DNA from: a virus
Length of the DNA: 25,723 nt
Strand: one strand, 5' to 3'
Virus record (IMG/VR): IMGVR_UViG_3300021598_000396
Span: 1-25,723 of that record
Shown one piece after another: positions 10,601-17,100 of this stretch (positions are counted from its first letter, which is position 1; the number at the start of each line of letters is the position of its first letter). The notes under the pieces were generated by a model. It was given only the letters and a program-made list of their open reading frames with translations. It searched no databases and was not told the DNA's origin. The translations under genes and the position numbers were made by a program.

Positions 10601-13446
10601 CTAAACCTGGTCAAGCAGTTGCAACATTTGCTTCAGGTGGATTTGTTCCAAGTGTTTTTGAATCTGGAGGGTATGCAAAGGGAACTGATACAGTCCCAGC
10701 AATGCTTACACCAGGAGAATATGTCTTAAGAAAAGATGCAGTAAAGAGATATGGCGTTAAGAATCTTGACGCAATGAATGTTGGAATGTATTCAGATGGT
10801 GGAGAGGTTTCTAAGTTTGGGTCAAGACCAAAGTATGGAACTAAACCTGAAACAAAGGATAACTGGTTTACAAGTTACATTCAGAGACTAACAAAATCTC
10901 AAGAAGATGCAGGAAAGATGATTCCATCATTTATGAGAATGAATGGAAAAGCAGATGCTTTGGGGGCAGGATCAGTATTAAGGCAACTAACTGGGCAAGG
11001 CCAAGCAGGAGATAAATTTGCTGCTGCACTATTCCCACTAAACTTCCTTGGTATAGGAAAGATTGGTAAAGAAGGAATACAGGCAGGATCTCCAATAATA
11101 AAAAAATCTTCAGGAATTTTATCAAAGATTTTTGCAAATATTTCAGAAGCAAGAAATTGGGTTCACTATGCTCACAAGTCACCAGACGAGTTACTTCCTA
11201 GTATAGGTAGACCAACTGATGCAATGCATCAGTATGGACCTGGTACATATGGATCAACAACAGGTACCTTTATGGGAGATACATTTGGAACAGAAGCACA
11301 CACACTTAGTTTATCCCCACTTGCTTGGATTAAAACTGCTTTAGGAAAAGGAGCAATTGATGATGCTCAATTAGCAGTAGAAGCAGCAAAATTAGGTATA
11401 GATCCTAAAGCAACTATAACAGATGATTTTGCAAAACTACTACAAGCCCAGGGATACTCTGGATATAAGACTGACGATATTGTTACAAATTGGAATGTTG
11501 GATCTCCAGGTTTTGGATTAAAGAATTCCCAAGGCAAAATTCCTTTTGGAAAGGTTGCTCCTTCAGCCCCTGTTCCTAAGCCTGGGAAATTTGATCCTAC
11601 TCTAATTATGGCTCAAGGTGGCTTAGTTCCAAATTACTTTGCAAATGGCGGAGAAGTTCCAGGACCTCCAACTACAGGAAGATTTCTTGAATCGCCTTAT
11701 GATACTACAAAAAGAGAGTATCAAGAACAAAATAAAAAAACAATAAAAATTTCAATTCCTCCAATCAGAGCCAACTTTAACACAAACTCTTTTAAACTAA
11801 ACAAAAAACAAAAACAAGAACTTGATAGTCTTGCAAAGGAAATTGCCAAGCATAAATTAAAATCACTTGTAGTTCAAGGCCATGCTGACTCAAGAGGTGG
11901 AGTAGATAATGATTTGCTTTCACTAAATAGAGCAAAAGCAACAGCACAATATTTGTCTAAACTTGTGCCAGAAACTGCGTTTGTTCCAGTAGGTCATGGT
12001 GTTTATAAGCCACTTGTTCCAAATACAAGTCCAGAAAACATGGCTCAAAATAGAAGAGCAGAAGTATTTTTACCAGATACATATAAAACAACTTACCCAG
12101 AGTATAAGCCTGAAAACCATAGATATGAAATTATTGGTGGGGGATCAATATTACCTACCGATGGAGCACTTAGTGGTGGAACAATGCTATCTAACAAGGG
12201 CACACTTACTGGTGGAACAATGGACCCAACTGGATCAATGTCCTCTGGAATAGATTTTGGTAAACTTTTTAGCAAGTTAGGAAGTTTGTTTGGAAAGGAC
12301 GATAGAGAAGTAAAAAATTTACGTGGTGGTTCTGGAAATGTGTTATTAAAGTCAAAAGGCGGACTAATTCCAAGTTACTTTGCTGCTGGTGGAAAAGTTG
12401 ACAAATCTAAAATTGGCAGATTATTTAGTAGTATTTTAAACCCAATAGGGCTAGTTGGTAAAGGCATGGGCTTAGGACTAAATATACTTAACAGAATAGA
12501 TTCATATAGAAAAAATAAAGATTTAAAGACAAGTGGCGATGGTACCAAATGGATGGAAAAGAAAACACTTAACCCAAATGCTGAAACAATATATGTTTAT
12601 GATATGGCTAATCGTTTTAATTCAAAAGACCGTTCCCCAATTGTTAATCAAGGACTTCAGTATTTGACAGGACAAACTGGTGTTCAATTTAAGAGAGCAA
12701 CATTTGGAATGAGAAACGATCCAGATGTAATTAAGATAAATTGGGCAGATAGCAAGCGGCTTGCCGAACAAGGTGTTGCGGGAGATGCTGTTGCTGGATC
12801 TAGAGAGATTAACCTTACTTCTCCAAGAGGACTTAACTTGGGTACCCAAAACAGAGCAGGTGGAGCACGTGTAGTAGCGCACGAAATTCTTCATTCTTTA
12901 AACATTGGTGAATACGATGCACCTTATGGAATTCGCCAGAATACTACTGCTTTCTTTGGACATGCAAAAAATCCTTTTAATATAATGTTTCCAATTGGGG
13001 GTATGACTCCAGCCTTTATTAGTAAATCAGATACAGAACAATTAAGAAACCTTGTAGGTTATTATAACTATGAAACTAAGCCTATTTCTAAAGAAAGTAT
13101 ACCTAAGAGCAGTTTAGCACCACTACCTTTAGATATTGGTATTGATAAAAAAACTGGTAGACTAATTCCAAAGCACTTTGCTGCTGGTGGATATGCAATG
13201 GGAACCGACACAGTTCCAGCGATGCTAACTCCAGGAGAATTTGTTATGAGTAAATATGCTGTTCAATCATATGGAACAGACACAATGAAGGCAATAAATT
13301 CTGGCTCATCAGTTGGGGATTCAGTGTATAATTATAACCTTAACTTAAATGTAAAGTCTGATGCCAATCCAGATGAGATTGCAAGAGCAGTTATGGTACA
13401 AATAAAGAGCGTAGATGCTCAAAGAATTAGGGGGACTAGAATCTAA
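1624..13446 (+). CDS. Giant modular tape measure protein (3940 aa)
   Basis: The tape measure protein fills the growing tail tube, sets its length and leaves the tail first at infection. Start ATG 1624 follows AAAAGGGG (1606-1613). Residues about 95-480 look like the conserved tape measure core (TFRELEAEIVKFKRVYGD near 220; GGINASEGANALKSGLASL near 377). Hydrophobic segments lie near 551-580, 1624-1646 and 1672-1690, and could be membrane-inserting. A PAMLAPGE motif (704-711) precedes a kinase-like region (about 825-955). About 1400-1620 is basic and probably disordered. About 2630-3000 is coiled coil ending in an Ala/Glu-rich stretch. The C-terminal 940 residues carry four PxxFxxGG motifs bounding an ART-like candidate, an OmpA-like domain and an HExxH metalloprotease candidate. 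At 3940 residues it is exceptionally long. A fully helical chain would span close to 590 nm, but the globular modules mean the real tail should be shorter. The main identity is secure; the modules are graded separately. Confidence 0.95.
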   Translation: MADVNSNININFNTDAALAQLRLLQAGLSRFHQSLAEGNLAAANAQKGLNAQLLQSIGATGKFSASQVKVAGSTLAFTSALEKNKLSLREYYRYTMAAATANTRVLGKAFAAEREIINRARRDRVKALQAQYIQMNKSNAGFMDAIKIMPKSLAMANGKFTELGTRIQYAAQRQQFLNQLLKQGSTQLLNFGKNTQWAGRQLMVGLTMPLALFGGMAAKTFRELEAEIVKFKRVYGDAFTNDSETDAAVNNIRRLASEYTKYGVSVTKTVEMAATAAAAGFTGAALNAQVETATKLSVLGQVEQQQALETTISLQSAFGLSSEELAKKIDFLNAVENQTLLSIEDLTVAIPKAAPVIKQLGGSVEDLAFFMTAMKEGGINASEGANALKSGLASLINPSDKAAKFLGNLGINIKSIVDQNSGDIKATVVGFAQALDKLDPLNRARAIEQMFGKFQFARLSTLFQNVTKDGTQASRALGLAGASIEELAILSEREMKKIEDSVGVKFQAAVEQFKQEIMPLGKIFLEALTPVVKFFGSLFEKFNGLSDQTKKVIAVIVGVVAGLGPVLLMTFGLLANGVANAIKFFALLRGGIARLNGQTNVLGAGFNYMTQEQIENAASSQSLHQTHTRLIEVFNVEKASVNALASSYNFLSTQMRAMASQNPALFAGGAPGATSAVRGLPPVRRYKDGILTVPGPKGAGDIQPAMLAPGEAVIPAKTTEKYKGLISAIFNDKVPGFMAGRIPAGPAKYSTNDLIMQRIKRSTYPGTHPEKQSGPQFVGMPKSAEQASQSRQIVEKIAQQASLGRFGTLPPSDFGTLLQPFSGRSFPVRGVGGIYRKPNGEIVVVKPTMDERTALAEVRATEIAREVHGLIAPKQSIRTMIDPTDPSGQRKFVVVESPYDPRIAAMDGKFSRSDMIKQLVASTLRGDRDLQQANLSGNVLADVGTAGVFDRASGFRDFAKTMPSMEEQAVVNLLGVKGGAKKFFAQETSSLAASMTPAQYDTAIKTEISKSIPRLKSLIKSWEGALDPEELVVYNNMLERLEAGKRTHWDKLQPIHARAGEGIKKAIVGIDPAALSPEIREQVGRYITGSGTQQQSIIDELKLDAKNQFASRLVDLELSDPQRASVVKAAWQGGSAEIPPSMRNQGFTSPRQSTFLNHIQSMTPVTIDGVTRYIADVDMERFLSNPDVEAPRLARTKEEVLNKLLYRMGTIKKNGRFVASNKFTGKFANPSDFLTDLRVGGKESGSWKGNAKKEFRKPLRAAEKAYNTEYTDERYLKMMTDAGLSAEEARIELKAELSHRAKTGAPGRGPEKWLRGTGFFDSLIVNRYMNSEKRLSSLLQWNKDNGYSVIPKDGIDKYYEAASFMRKRQHPSTAHEASLVALAAEADLLALDNPTVPSDKKTGYSREKLIAMRSLLADKAGRGFYESATRYNFGAGNLKGLVLAKLGEYIYDRPKQVLEEITQKNSKRAGRKVKPDNGKPSDNRVVKEGQGRSVVTKSQAGRIAGGRGVVVLPARDKGDPTLDLQSTRRGPSSDGLSKVAQRRINAGLIQKANLLRKDNRLTETQIQRAIEKIRMQRTEAEITKARVHQERMALNEAKKNPPQTARQARKAEQQQKRMARQQKIGGVSGGLAMGLGMAGSAMMMSGNQTGGMTLMGASAVAGLAPMLTDPKGAIVAGLLAVAGAVYAFNAAMKKAREEGIALANSMSMTNKKLIELSQITKTVSASEAADKKRQDRLSGATEKQRKVGQTILDSEFGKSLLADVDTQAKAGMSSKEVGQNIGVQLSSAMLSGVITSEQARSLAMALGNELKDYPLSASVVGEIIRITGPNGENIEKDPIKVALDIDKKTFQTSKKMIDFAAKQDFTKSFTGKGGTFENANNALSGKKGIVQAGLANVNPYIYQDFFDPKKSGLDKTLSIVSFGLTSAFFQIRDANAQTNKIRTAGAQLMIQELQNNQQLIDSINKQYDIKLKTAKTEKEIQGIEGERKDALDALNKQNQDQLKTILASKDAIGDTAFNAAIRGAANELYKKGPLAELKNVALDQLESLSNSTFKTQMQLDFASGNLDPMTLIELLNNPNYQSSWTLLVETTLGGNTAEAAVISQLLSKAGLSTESKVIVIDLLNNQGDKYTNEEITSAVDILSKIQETYGINLDVNTNSMSKVQRISDMIKALKGKKGLTKIELEAIAKEDPRYKYIIDNWETLVGDGTTISRTLLLNVETLVTDKNVLDAYLQAAGTDAERSAVNASRMGLPALGLPQINEKAAIWAADPKNAAKLKALGLGNGNSTGNGTKTDPLDFLKPLAMDLKQVKDNAFNALKPVESLLAAFTNKKTQKDAFNLFDGIQNRLLRFGAGKGLRDAVSSMSAEDFDKIAKLEGKKALFTFAKGKPRSKDTITGLTETGEAVDQGYMQRDLGNFNLINEETIKNIQDQTKAYNILISSGLSAGQALEVVSDQSQAAAIAAGAISKSDPNWNKYISNIKTSNTALERQAVLNKAIRENEDFKIYKEMPKLVSQMKGLGYSTDQIDAVLGDPELAKFMIDDLKAGKLLSKDIADYLNSIEERKIIDIQSNFNAGEYSESAQPGFDALDEIFAVKERLLRTGVDERTTSIVDEMNKNEIAIRDAEASAIPFREKIEEINRAITKDQRAIEEKYTRPIEDLSEQVNDLNRELEMNPLFGDRAIQSIQDENSALSNDLTLISNAADEVNKRYDEQADALEKVSEINQNILDQQKQQLDLADAITSGDISAAARAVQEIRAGNAARFADAQSKALQQARENELSSLTARPGGLTQEQINKKQFENSQRIYAMENDPARIAILKQIRDKQDDIYNKEEEREKALDAIRVQEDKINKIQVENLNPLEETISKLTYRNSVIQTTIDKLVAEQTELGKTQKEWDAIKSKIDADALAAKDFDKELGALLASTTAIDNKWKDILTKLSTYSTTSKEVIDEKKKIEDKAKADKAEAARLAAEAAEAAMLAAEAARVAAALRKAKPGQAVATFASGGFVPSVFESGGYAKGTDTVPAMLTPGEYVLRKDAVKRYGVKNLDAMNVGMYSDGGEVSKFGSRPKYGTKPETKDNWFTSYIQRLTKSQEDAGKMIPSFMRMNGKADALGAGSVLRQLTGQGQAGDKFAAALFPLNFLGIGKIGKEGIQAGSPIIKKSSGILSKIFANISEARNWVHYAHKSPDELLPSIGRPTDAMHQYGPGTYGSTTGTFMGDTFGTEAHTLSLSPLAWIKTALGKGAIDDAQLAVEAAKLGIDPKATITDDFAKLLQAQGYSGYKTDDIVTNWNVGSPGFGLKNSQGKIPFGKVAPSAPVPKPGKFDPTLIMAQGGLVPNYFANGGEVPGPPTTGRFLESPYDTTKREYQEQNKKTIKISIPPIRANFNTNSFKLNKKQKQELDSLAKEIAKHKLKSLVVQGHADSRGGVDNDLLSLNRAKATAQYLSKLVPETAFVPVGHGVYKPLVPNTSPENMAQNRRAEVFLPDTYKTTYPEYKPENHRYEIIGGGSILPTDGALSGGTMLSNKGTLTGGTMDPTGSMSSGIDFGKLFSKLGSLFGKDDREVKNLRGGSGNVLLKSKGGLIPSYFAAGGKVDKSKIGRLFSSILNPIGLVGKGMGLGLNILNRIDSYRKNKDLKTSGDGTKWMEKKTLNPNAETIYVYDMANRFNSKDRSPIVNQGLQYLTGQTGVQFKRATFGMRNDPDVIKINWADSKRLAEQGVAGDAVAGSREINLTSPRGLNLGTQNRAGGARVVAHEILHSLNIGEYDAPYGIRQNTTAFFGHAKNPFNIMFPIGGMTPAFISKSDTEQLRNLVGYYNYETKPISKESIPKSSLAPLPLDIGIDKKTGRLIPKHFAAGGYAMGTDTVPAMLTPGEFVMSKYAVQSYGTDTMKAINSGSSVGDSVYNYNLNLNVKSDANPDEIARAVMVQIKSVDAQRIRGTRI
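3721..3762 (+). repeat. PAMLAPGE motif in tape measure (divergent copy 1)
   Basis: Residues 700-713 (GDIQPAMLAPGEAV) are a divergent copy of the TDTVPAMLTPGE(Y/F)V motif found again at residues 3021-3034 and 3861-3874. It lies just before the kinase-like region, separated by a short Pro/Gly-rich stretch containing FMAGRIPAG. Motifs of this kind recur in phage tape measure proteins, and their function is unknown to me. Confidence 0.6.
4096..4488 (+). other. Kinase-like (PI3K/HipA-type) candidate domain inside tape measure
   Basis: Residues about 825-955 show an ordered set of kinase-like signatures: a glycine-rich GVGGIYRKPNGE near 830-841, EIVVVKP with Lys 846, a helix with Glu 857 in LAEVRATEIARE, a GDRDLQQAN stretch (Asp 927, Asp 929, Asn 934) resembling the GDRHxxN catalytic loop of phosphatidylinositol-kinase-type enzymes, and VFDRAS with Asp 950 in the metal-binding position. 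The order and spacing fit that fold. The identification is by eye only, and the domain could be an inactive relative or a coincidence. Confidence 0.4.
10636..10725 (+). repeat. Tape measure motif pair: PSVFESGG + PAMLTPGEYV
   Basis: Residues 3005-3034 contain GGFVPSVFESGG followed directly by YAKGTDTVPAMLTPGEYV. The second half is nearly identical to residues 3857-3874 near the C-terminus, while the DNA of the two copies differs at many synonymous positions. They are therefore old, protein-selected repeats. This copy opens the C-terminal modular region after the coiled coil. Confidence 0.85.
11158..11523 (+). other. ADP-ribosyltransferase-like candidate module in tape measure
   Basis: Residues about 3179-3300, between two PxxFxxGG motifs, begin WVHYAHKSPDELLPS and continue with QYGPGTYGSTTG (GPGTY at 3205-3209), then, after a helical stretch, LLQAQGYSGYKTDD (from about 3273). 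An HYxxS-like opening, a GPGxY turn and a later GYxGY stretch are the general arrangement in some ADP-ribosyltransferase-fold domains. The match is weak and no catalytic glutamate can be named with confidence. It could equally be an unrelated phage module. Confidence 0.25.
11617..11652 (+). repeat. Tape measure PNYFANGG motif
   Basis: Residues 3332-3343 (GGLVPNYFANGG) are the second of four PxxFxxGG copies. This copy lies between the ART-like candidate and the OmpA-like domain. Confidence 0.8.
11743..12075 (+). other. OmpA-like peptidoglycan-binding domain inside tape measure
   Basis: Residues about 3374-3484 fit the OmpA C-terminal domain. There is an opening strand with FNTNSFKLN, a helix, VVQGHADSRGG (GHAD 3419-3422), LLSLNRAKATAQYL, a glycine-containing turn PVGHGVYKPLVPN, and NRRAEVFLP with NRR at 3476-3478. 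Asp 3422 and Arg 3436 sit where this family binds the diaminopimelate of peptidoglycan. Inference: the tape measure, or a released fragment, docks on the cell wall during DNA entry. Confidence 0.8.
12358..12393 (+). repeat. Tape measure PSYFAAGG motif
   Basis: Residues 3579-3590 (GGLIPSYFAAGG) are the third PxxFxxGG copy. This copy lies between the OmpA-like domain and the metalloprotease-like domain. Confidence 0.8.
12571..13071 (+). other. Matrixin-like HExxH metalloprotease candidate inside tape measure
   Basis: Residues about 3650-3816 contain VVAHEILHSLNIGEYD, with His 3753, Glu 3754 and His 3757 forming an HExxH zinc site. It is preceded by strands ending in SREINLTSP and followed by a Met-turn-like NIMFPIGGM (Met 3788) and SKSDTEQLRNLVGYY, similar to the closing helix of matrixin-type proteases. 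In that family the third zinc ligand is a His six residues after the second His; here that position is Glu 3763, with Asp 3765 and His 3780 as other candidates. Activity is thus plausible but not assured. Confidence 0.55.
13156..13245 (+). repeat. Tape measure motif pair: PKHFAAGG + PAMLTPGEFV
   Basis: Residues 3845-3874 contain GRLIPKHFAAGG followed by YAMGTDTVPAMLTPGEFV. This is the fourth PxxFxxGG copy and the third PAML(T/A)PGE copy. It closes the modular region, leaving about 66 residues to the C-terminus. Confidence 0.85.
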
Positions 13447-14105
13447 TGGCAAACAATACTTATATGTCTGGTAGAAAAAAATATTCTAGACCCCAAGCAA
13501 TGCTATTTGCAGACAACCCTGGAACCTTGGTTGATGGATTTTACATCCCAGATGGAAACGAAATAGGGTCATCTACGGGCTTTACAGCCACCAATGGCGA
13601 GTTTTTAATCCTGTCTGATGATAATAGGTCAGAAATAGACTTTAGTCCCGTTAGAATTGAAAAGCGGGAGAGAATGATCAATGGCCGTATGAGGTCATAT
13701 CACATTGCAGACAAACTAAATATATCAGCATCTTGGAATATGTTGCCATCCAGAGCCTATGATACAAAAGCAGGATTTGATGCTAATGGAAATCCAGATA
13801 TGGTAAAAAATGTACTCACTAGACCAAACCCACTAGAGTTTACAACAGATGGTGGAGCAGGTGGAGTAGAACTCCTTAACTGGTACGATAACCACAAAGG
13901 ATCTTTTTGGGTCTACCTTGCCTACGATAAGTACACAAATTTTGAGGACACAGATAGCAGTGCAAAAGACAACAGGTTTAACAATGTAAATAAATATAAT
14001 GAGATCATAGAAGTCTTTTTTGCAGACTTTAGTTACTCGGTTGTAAAACGAAGTGGTTTGAACTTTGACTTTTGGAATGTGTCTCTATCACTGGAAGAGG
14101 CATAA
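13446..14105 (+). CDS. Minor tail protein, distal-tail-like
   Basis: A 219-residue protein directly after the tape measure, the usual place of the distal tail protein that joins the tube to the tail tip. The ATG overlaps the tape measure stop by one base (TAATG), so translation is probably coupled by re-initiation. The sequence is mixed alpha/beta with aromatic-rich strands (SFWVYLAYDKYTNF, EIIEVFFADFSYSVV) and ends LNFDFWNVSLSLEEA, which suits a structural protein. No enzymatic motif or signal peptide is seen. The Dit-like role is inferred from position; sequence alone supports only a conserved tail protein. Confidence 0.65.
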   Translation: MANNTYMSGRKKYSRPQAMLFADNPGTLVDGFYIPDGNEIGSSTGFTATNGEFLILSDDNRSEIDFSPVRIEKRERMINGRMRSYHIADKLNISASWNMLPSRAYDTKAGFDANGNPDMVKNVLTRPNPLEFTTDGGAGGVELLNWYDNHKGSFWVYLAYDKYTNFEDTDSSAKDNRFNNVNKYNEIIEVFFADFSYSVVKRSGLNFDFWNVSLSLEEA

Positions 14106-17100
14106 TGTTTCAAAACAAAGAATTATTAGATTATATAGAAACAAGTTCTTCTGTTAAAACAAAATCTTCAGTCATTGCTGAATGGAATATGAATATTGCA
14201 ACAAACATTTCTATGCTAGGGAACTATAGATATCGTCCAAACGATCCTACTTCTATTTATAGAACTATCCCTAATACTTTTATTGTAGAGAACAAAGACT
14301 CTTCTCCAGCATTTTACTATGGAGCAACAGATGCAGATGTAGTTATTGATGGTGGCTTTGAGGATAATGGGGATCCAGCAATACTAAAACCAATTAAAGA
14401 AAAAATGAAGATGCTTTATTCTCTGGAAGATTGCTTTGGTTATCAGAGACCAAGATCTGGTATTAATAAAGCAACATATCTTAATGGAAAGTTTTTGCAT
14501 AACCCAAATATTAATATGGCCAAAAGACCAAGATACTATATGTCAGATAAAGATGATCCCTTTAAGTATTGGACTTCTTTTAGAACAGAAAACGGTATTG
14601 AGTATGGAGTTGCTAACAAAACTATTAATGGAAAACATAGAATAGAAGATACAGCACCATTTGTTGTATATAAGGAAAAGGTTCCAGCAAATAGACTAAT
14701 TGTAAAGATGCAAACCAATACAGGGGAAATAGACTATAGAACATTTTACAACTCCTCTGAATCATTCTTAGACCCATACTATGGAGAAGCAAATCAGACA
14801 ACTCCAAATAACTGGAAGATTCAGGTATTGAAAAATAACAATTGGGTGGATGCTATATCTTTTTCTGATAGAGATAGAAGAAAAGATGGTAAATCAATAA
14901 TTGGATCTGATGGATATGTTGAAGTTTCATACGGTTTGATTGTTCCAAAGATTTATTCAAATATATTCAAGTTTATTGCAGAGTTATCTTCAGAAACATT
15001 AAAGCCAGAGACAGCCCAAGAAGGCGATGCTTACTTAGTTATCTCTAACAGTATGTCTTTAGGCACATATTATGTTTGGTATAAAGGAGAATGGAAGACT
15101 TTTATTCCTTCTTATGGTTGGAGACTTGAAGACTCTAATGTTGGAACTCTTACAAGTTTTGTTACAGACTTAACTAATCCCCCAGCATTTACAATAAGCA
15201 ATCAAATTAAGTATAAAGAGTTTGAATATATTTCTGGAATAAGAATTGTGATAGACAGTATGAATAAGTTTGATTCCACATTTGATTTAATTGAACTATC
15301 TCCAAGACTTGTATCAGACTTAAGCGATAGAGTTCTAGAGTTTTCTGTTAACAAAAGTGCTTCAGATTTAGGGGTTAGCGGGTTACCAGTGGGGCAACTT
15401 CTTGCTTCAACAGGATCAATTTCTTTGTTTGACTTTGATGATGCCTTTCATCCATCAAATAATTTAAGCATTATTAGTAAGTATGTTTCTAAAAATATTC
15501 AATTTAAACTTTACGAAGTAATTACAGATAATTCTGCAACTGAGTATTATATTCCAATCAAGACCATGTACTCTGATGGATTTCCAAAACTAGATAATCA
15601 GTCTAAAGAAGTATCTATAGAACTTAGAGATTTATATTTTTATTTTGAGTCAAGAATCGCTCCGCAAATATTGCTTACAAATACATCTGTTAGTTCAGCA
15701 GTATCGTTGCTACTTGACTCTATTGGATTTTCTAATTATGTTTTTAAAAGGGTTGAAGGAGAATCTGAGGTTATCATTCCTTATTTCTTTATTCCTCCAG
15801 AAAAAAGTGTGGCAGAGGTATTAGAAGATATTGCAGTGTCAACACAGACTGCAATGTTCTTTGATGAATATAATAATTTTGTTATGATGAGCAAAGACTA
15901 CATTATGCCATCAGTTAATCAAAGACCAGTAGATATAACTCTTTATGGAACCACAGATTTTTCTGACACGGGAGTTATCAAGAATGAAAGAACAAACAAT
16001 AAACTTTCAAATATCTTGGAGATAACATCCCAGGATAATGAGGTTTACAATGATGGAAAAATTACTTATACTGCAAGATCTATAGAAAGATCAGTTGGAA
16101 CAGTCAGGCAGGCAAGCCTTGTAGACAACGAAAAGGTTTGGATTTATAAGCCAGTAGTTCTTTGGGAATTGGGTGGCTCAGAAGGCACAAAGTCTATAAA
16201 TCAAGAAATTCAAAATCAGTCAACCTATTCACTAAGTGCAATACCTTTAAACTCAAACTTGTCGTCAGAAGTACCATCGGTAAAAAATAATAGAGTTGTT
16301 GATAATGTTATTGATTTCGGAGAAGGAATTTTCTTTATAACAAGATACAATGGATACTTTTATTCAAACGGAGAAATTATTAAATATGATGCTGTTCAAT
16401 ATAATATATCTGGTACTGGTGATGTCTGGATAGATAGCGTTCAGGAATATGAAAAGTATTTTTCATCACTACCATTTAATGGAAAAATTTATCCAACAGG
16501 ATTAGTAAGAATATACTCTGAGCCAAACTATGAAGAAGTTTTTGGAGTTACAAAATTAAAAAATGGGCCAGTAGCAAAACACGGAAGAGGACAGTTTGGA
16601 ACAGCAGTTATTTCTCACTCTGCAGGAGTCAGTCCATACTGGTCTAATAATGAAAATGTTCGTGGATGCACTATGGAATCAAAGTATTTGTTTAATTTAA
16701 ATCAAACTCTTCCCGCAACAACTGTTGGCCCTGCAGGAATAAATAATACTCTTGCACAAAAAACATCAAGAAGCGGCATTATTAAAAATCCTTTAGCATC
16801 AAAGTATATATCTGAATCAAATATCAATGCTATGTTATCCACACAAGCAGGAACAATACAGTCATCAGCACTAATTATGAATGGTCCAGGATTTACTACA
16901 ACAGAATCTCCTCTTGACTTTGTTTCCTATGTATATAAAAATTTAAGCAATAAGTATAAACACTTTGGAACGAGAATGAGAGTCATTGGAAAAATTGAAA
17001 ATGATGCAAACCGTGGACAAACATCTGTTGGTGCTGCTACATATTACACGGTTGCAGGAACAACTCCAGATAAAAGCATAAGTGTGGTTGGAGGATCTGG

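Noticed and set aside
2523-11182. Several minus-strand and out-of-frame ORFs of 60-200 codons within the tape measure gene
   Set aside because: They lie wholly inside a conserved 3940-codon gene, have low-complexity Leu/Ser-rich translations and no ribosome sites.
14072-14104. ATG 14072 as start of the tail hub gene
   Set aside because: It lies inside the previous gene, while ATG 14105 forms the same TAATG overlap used repeatedly in this operon.
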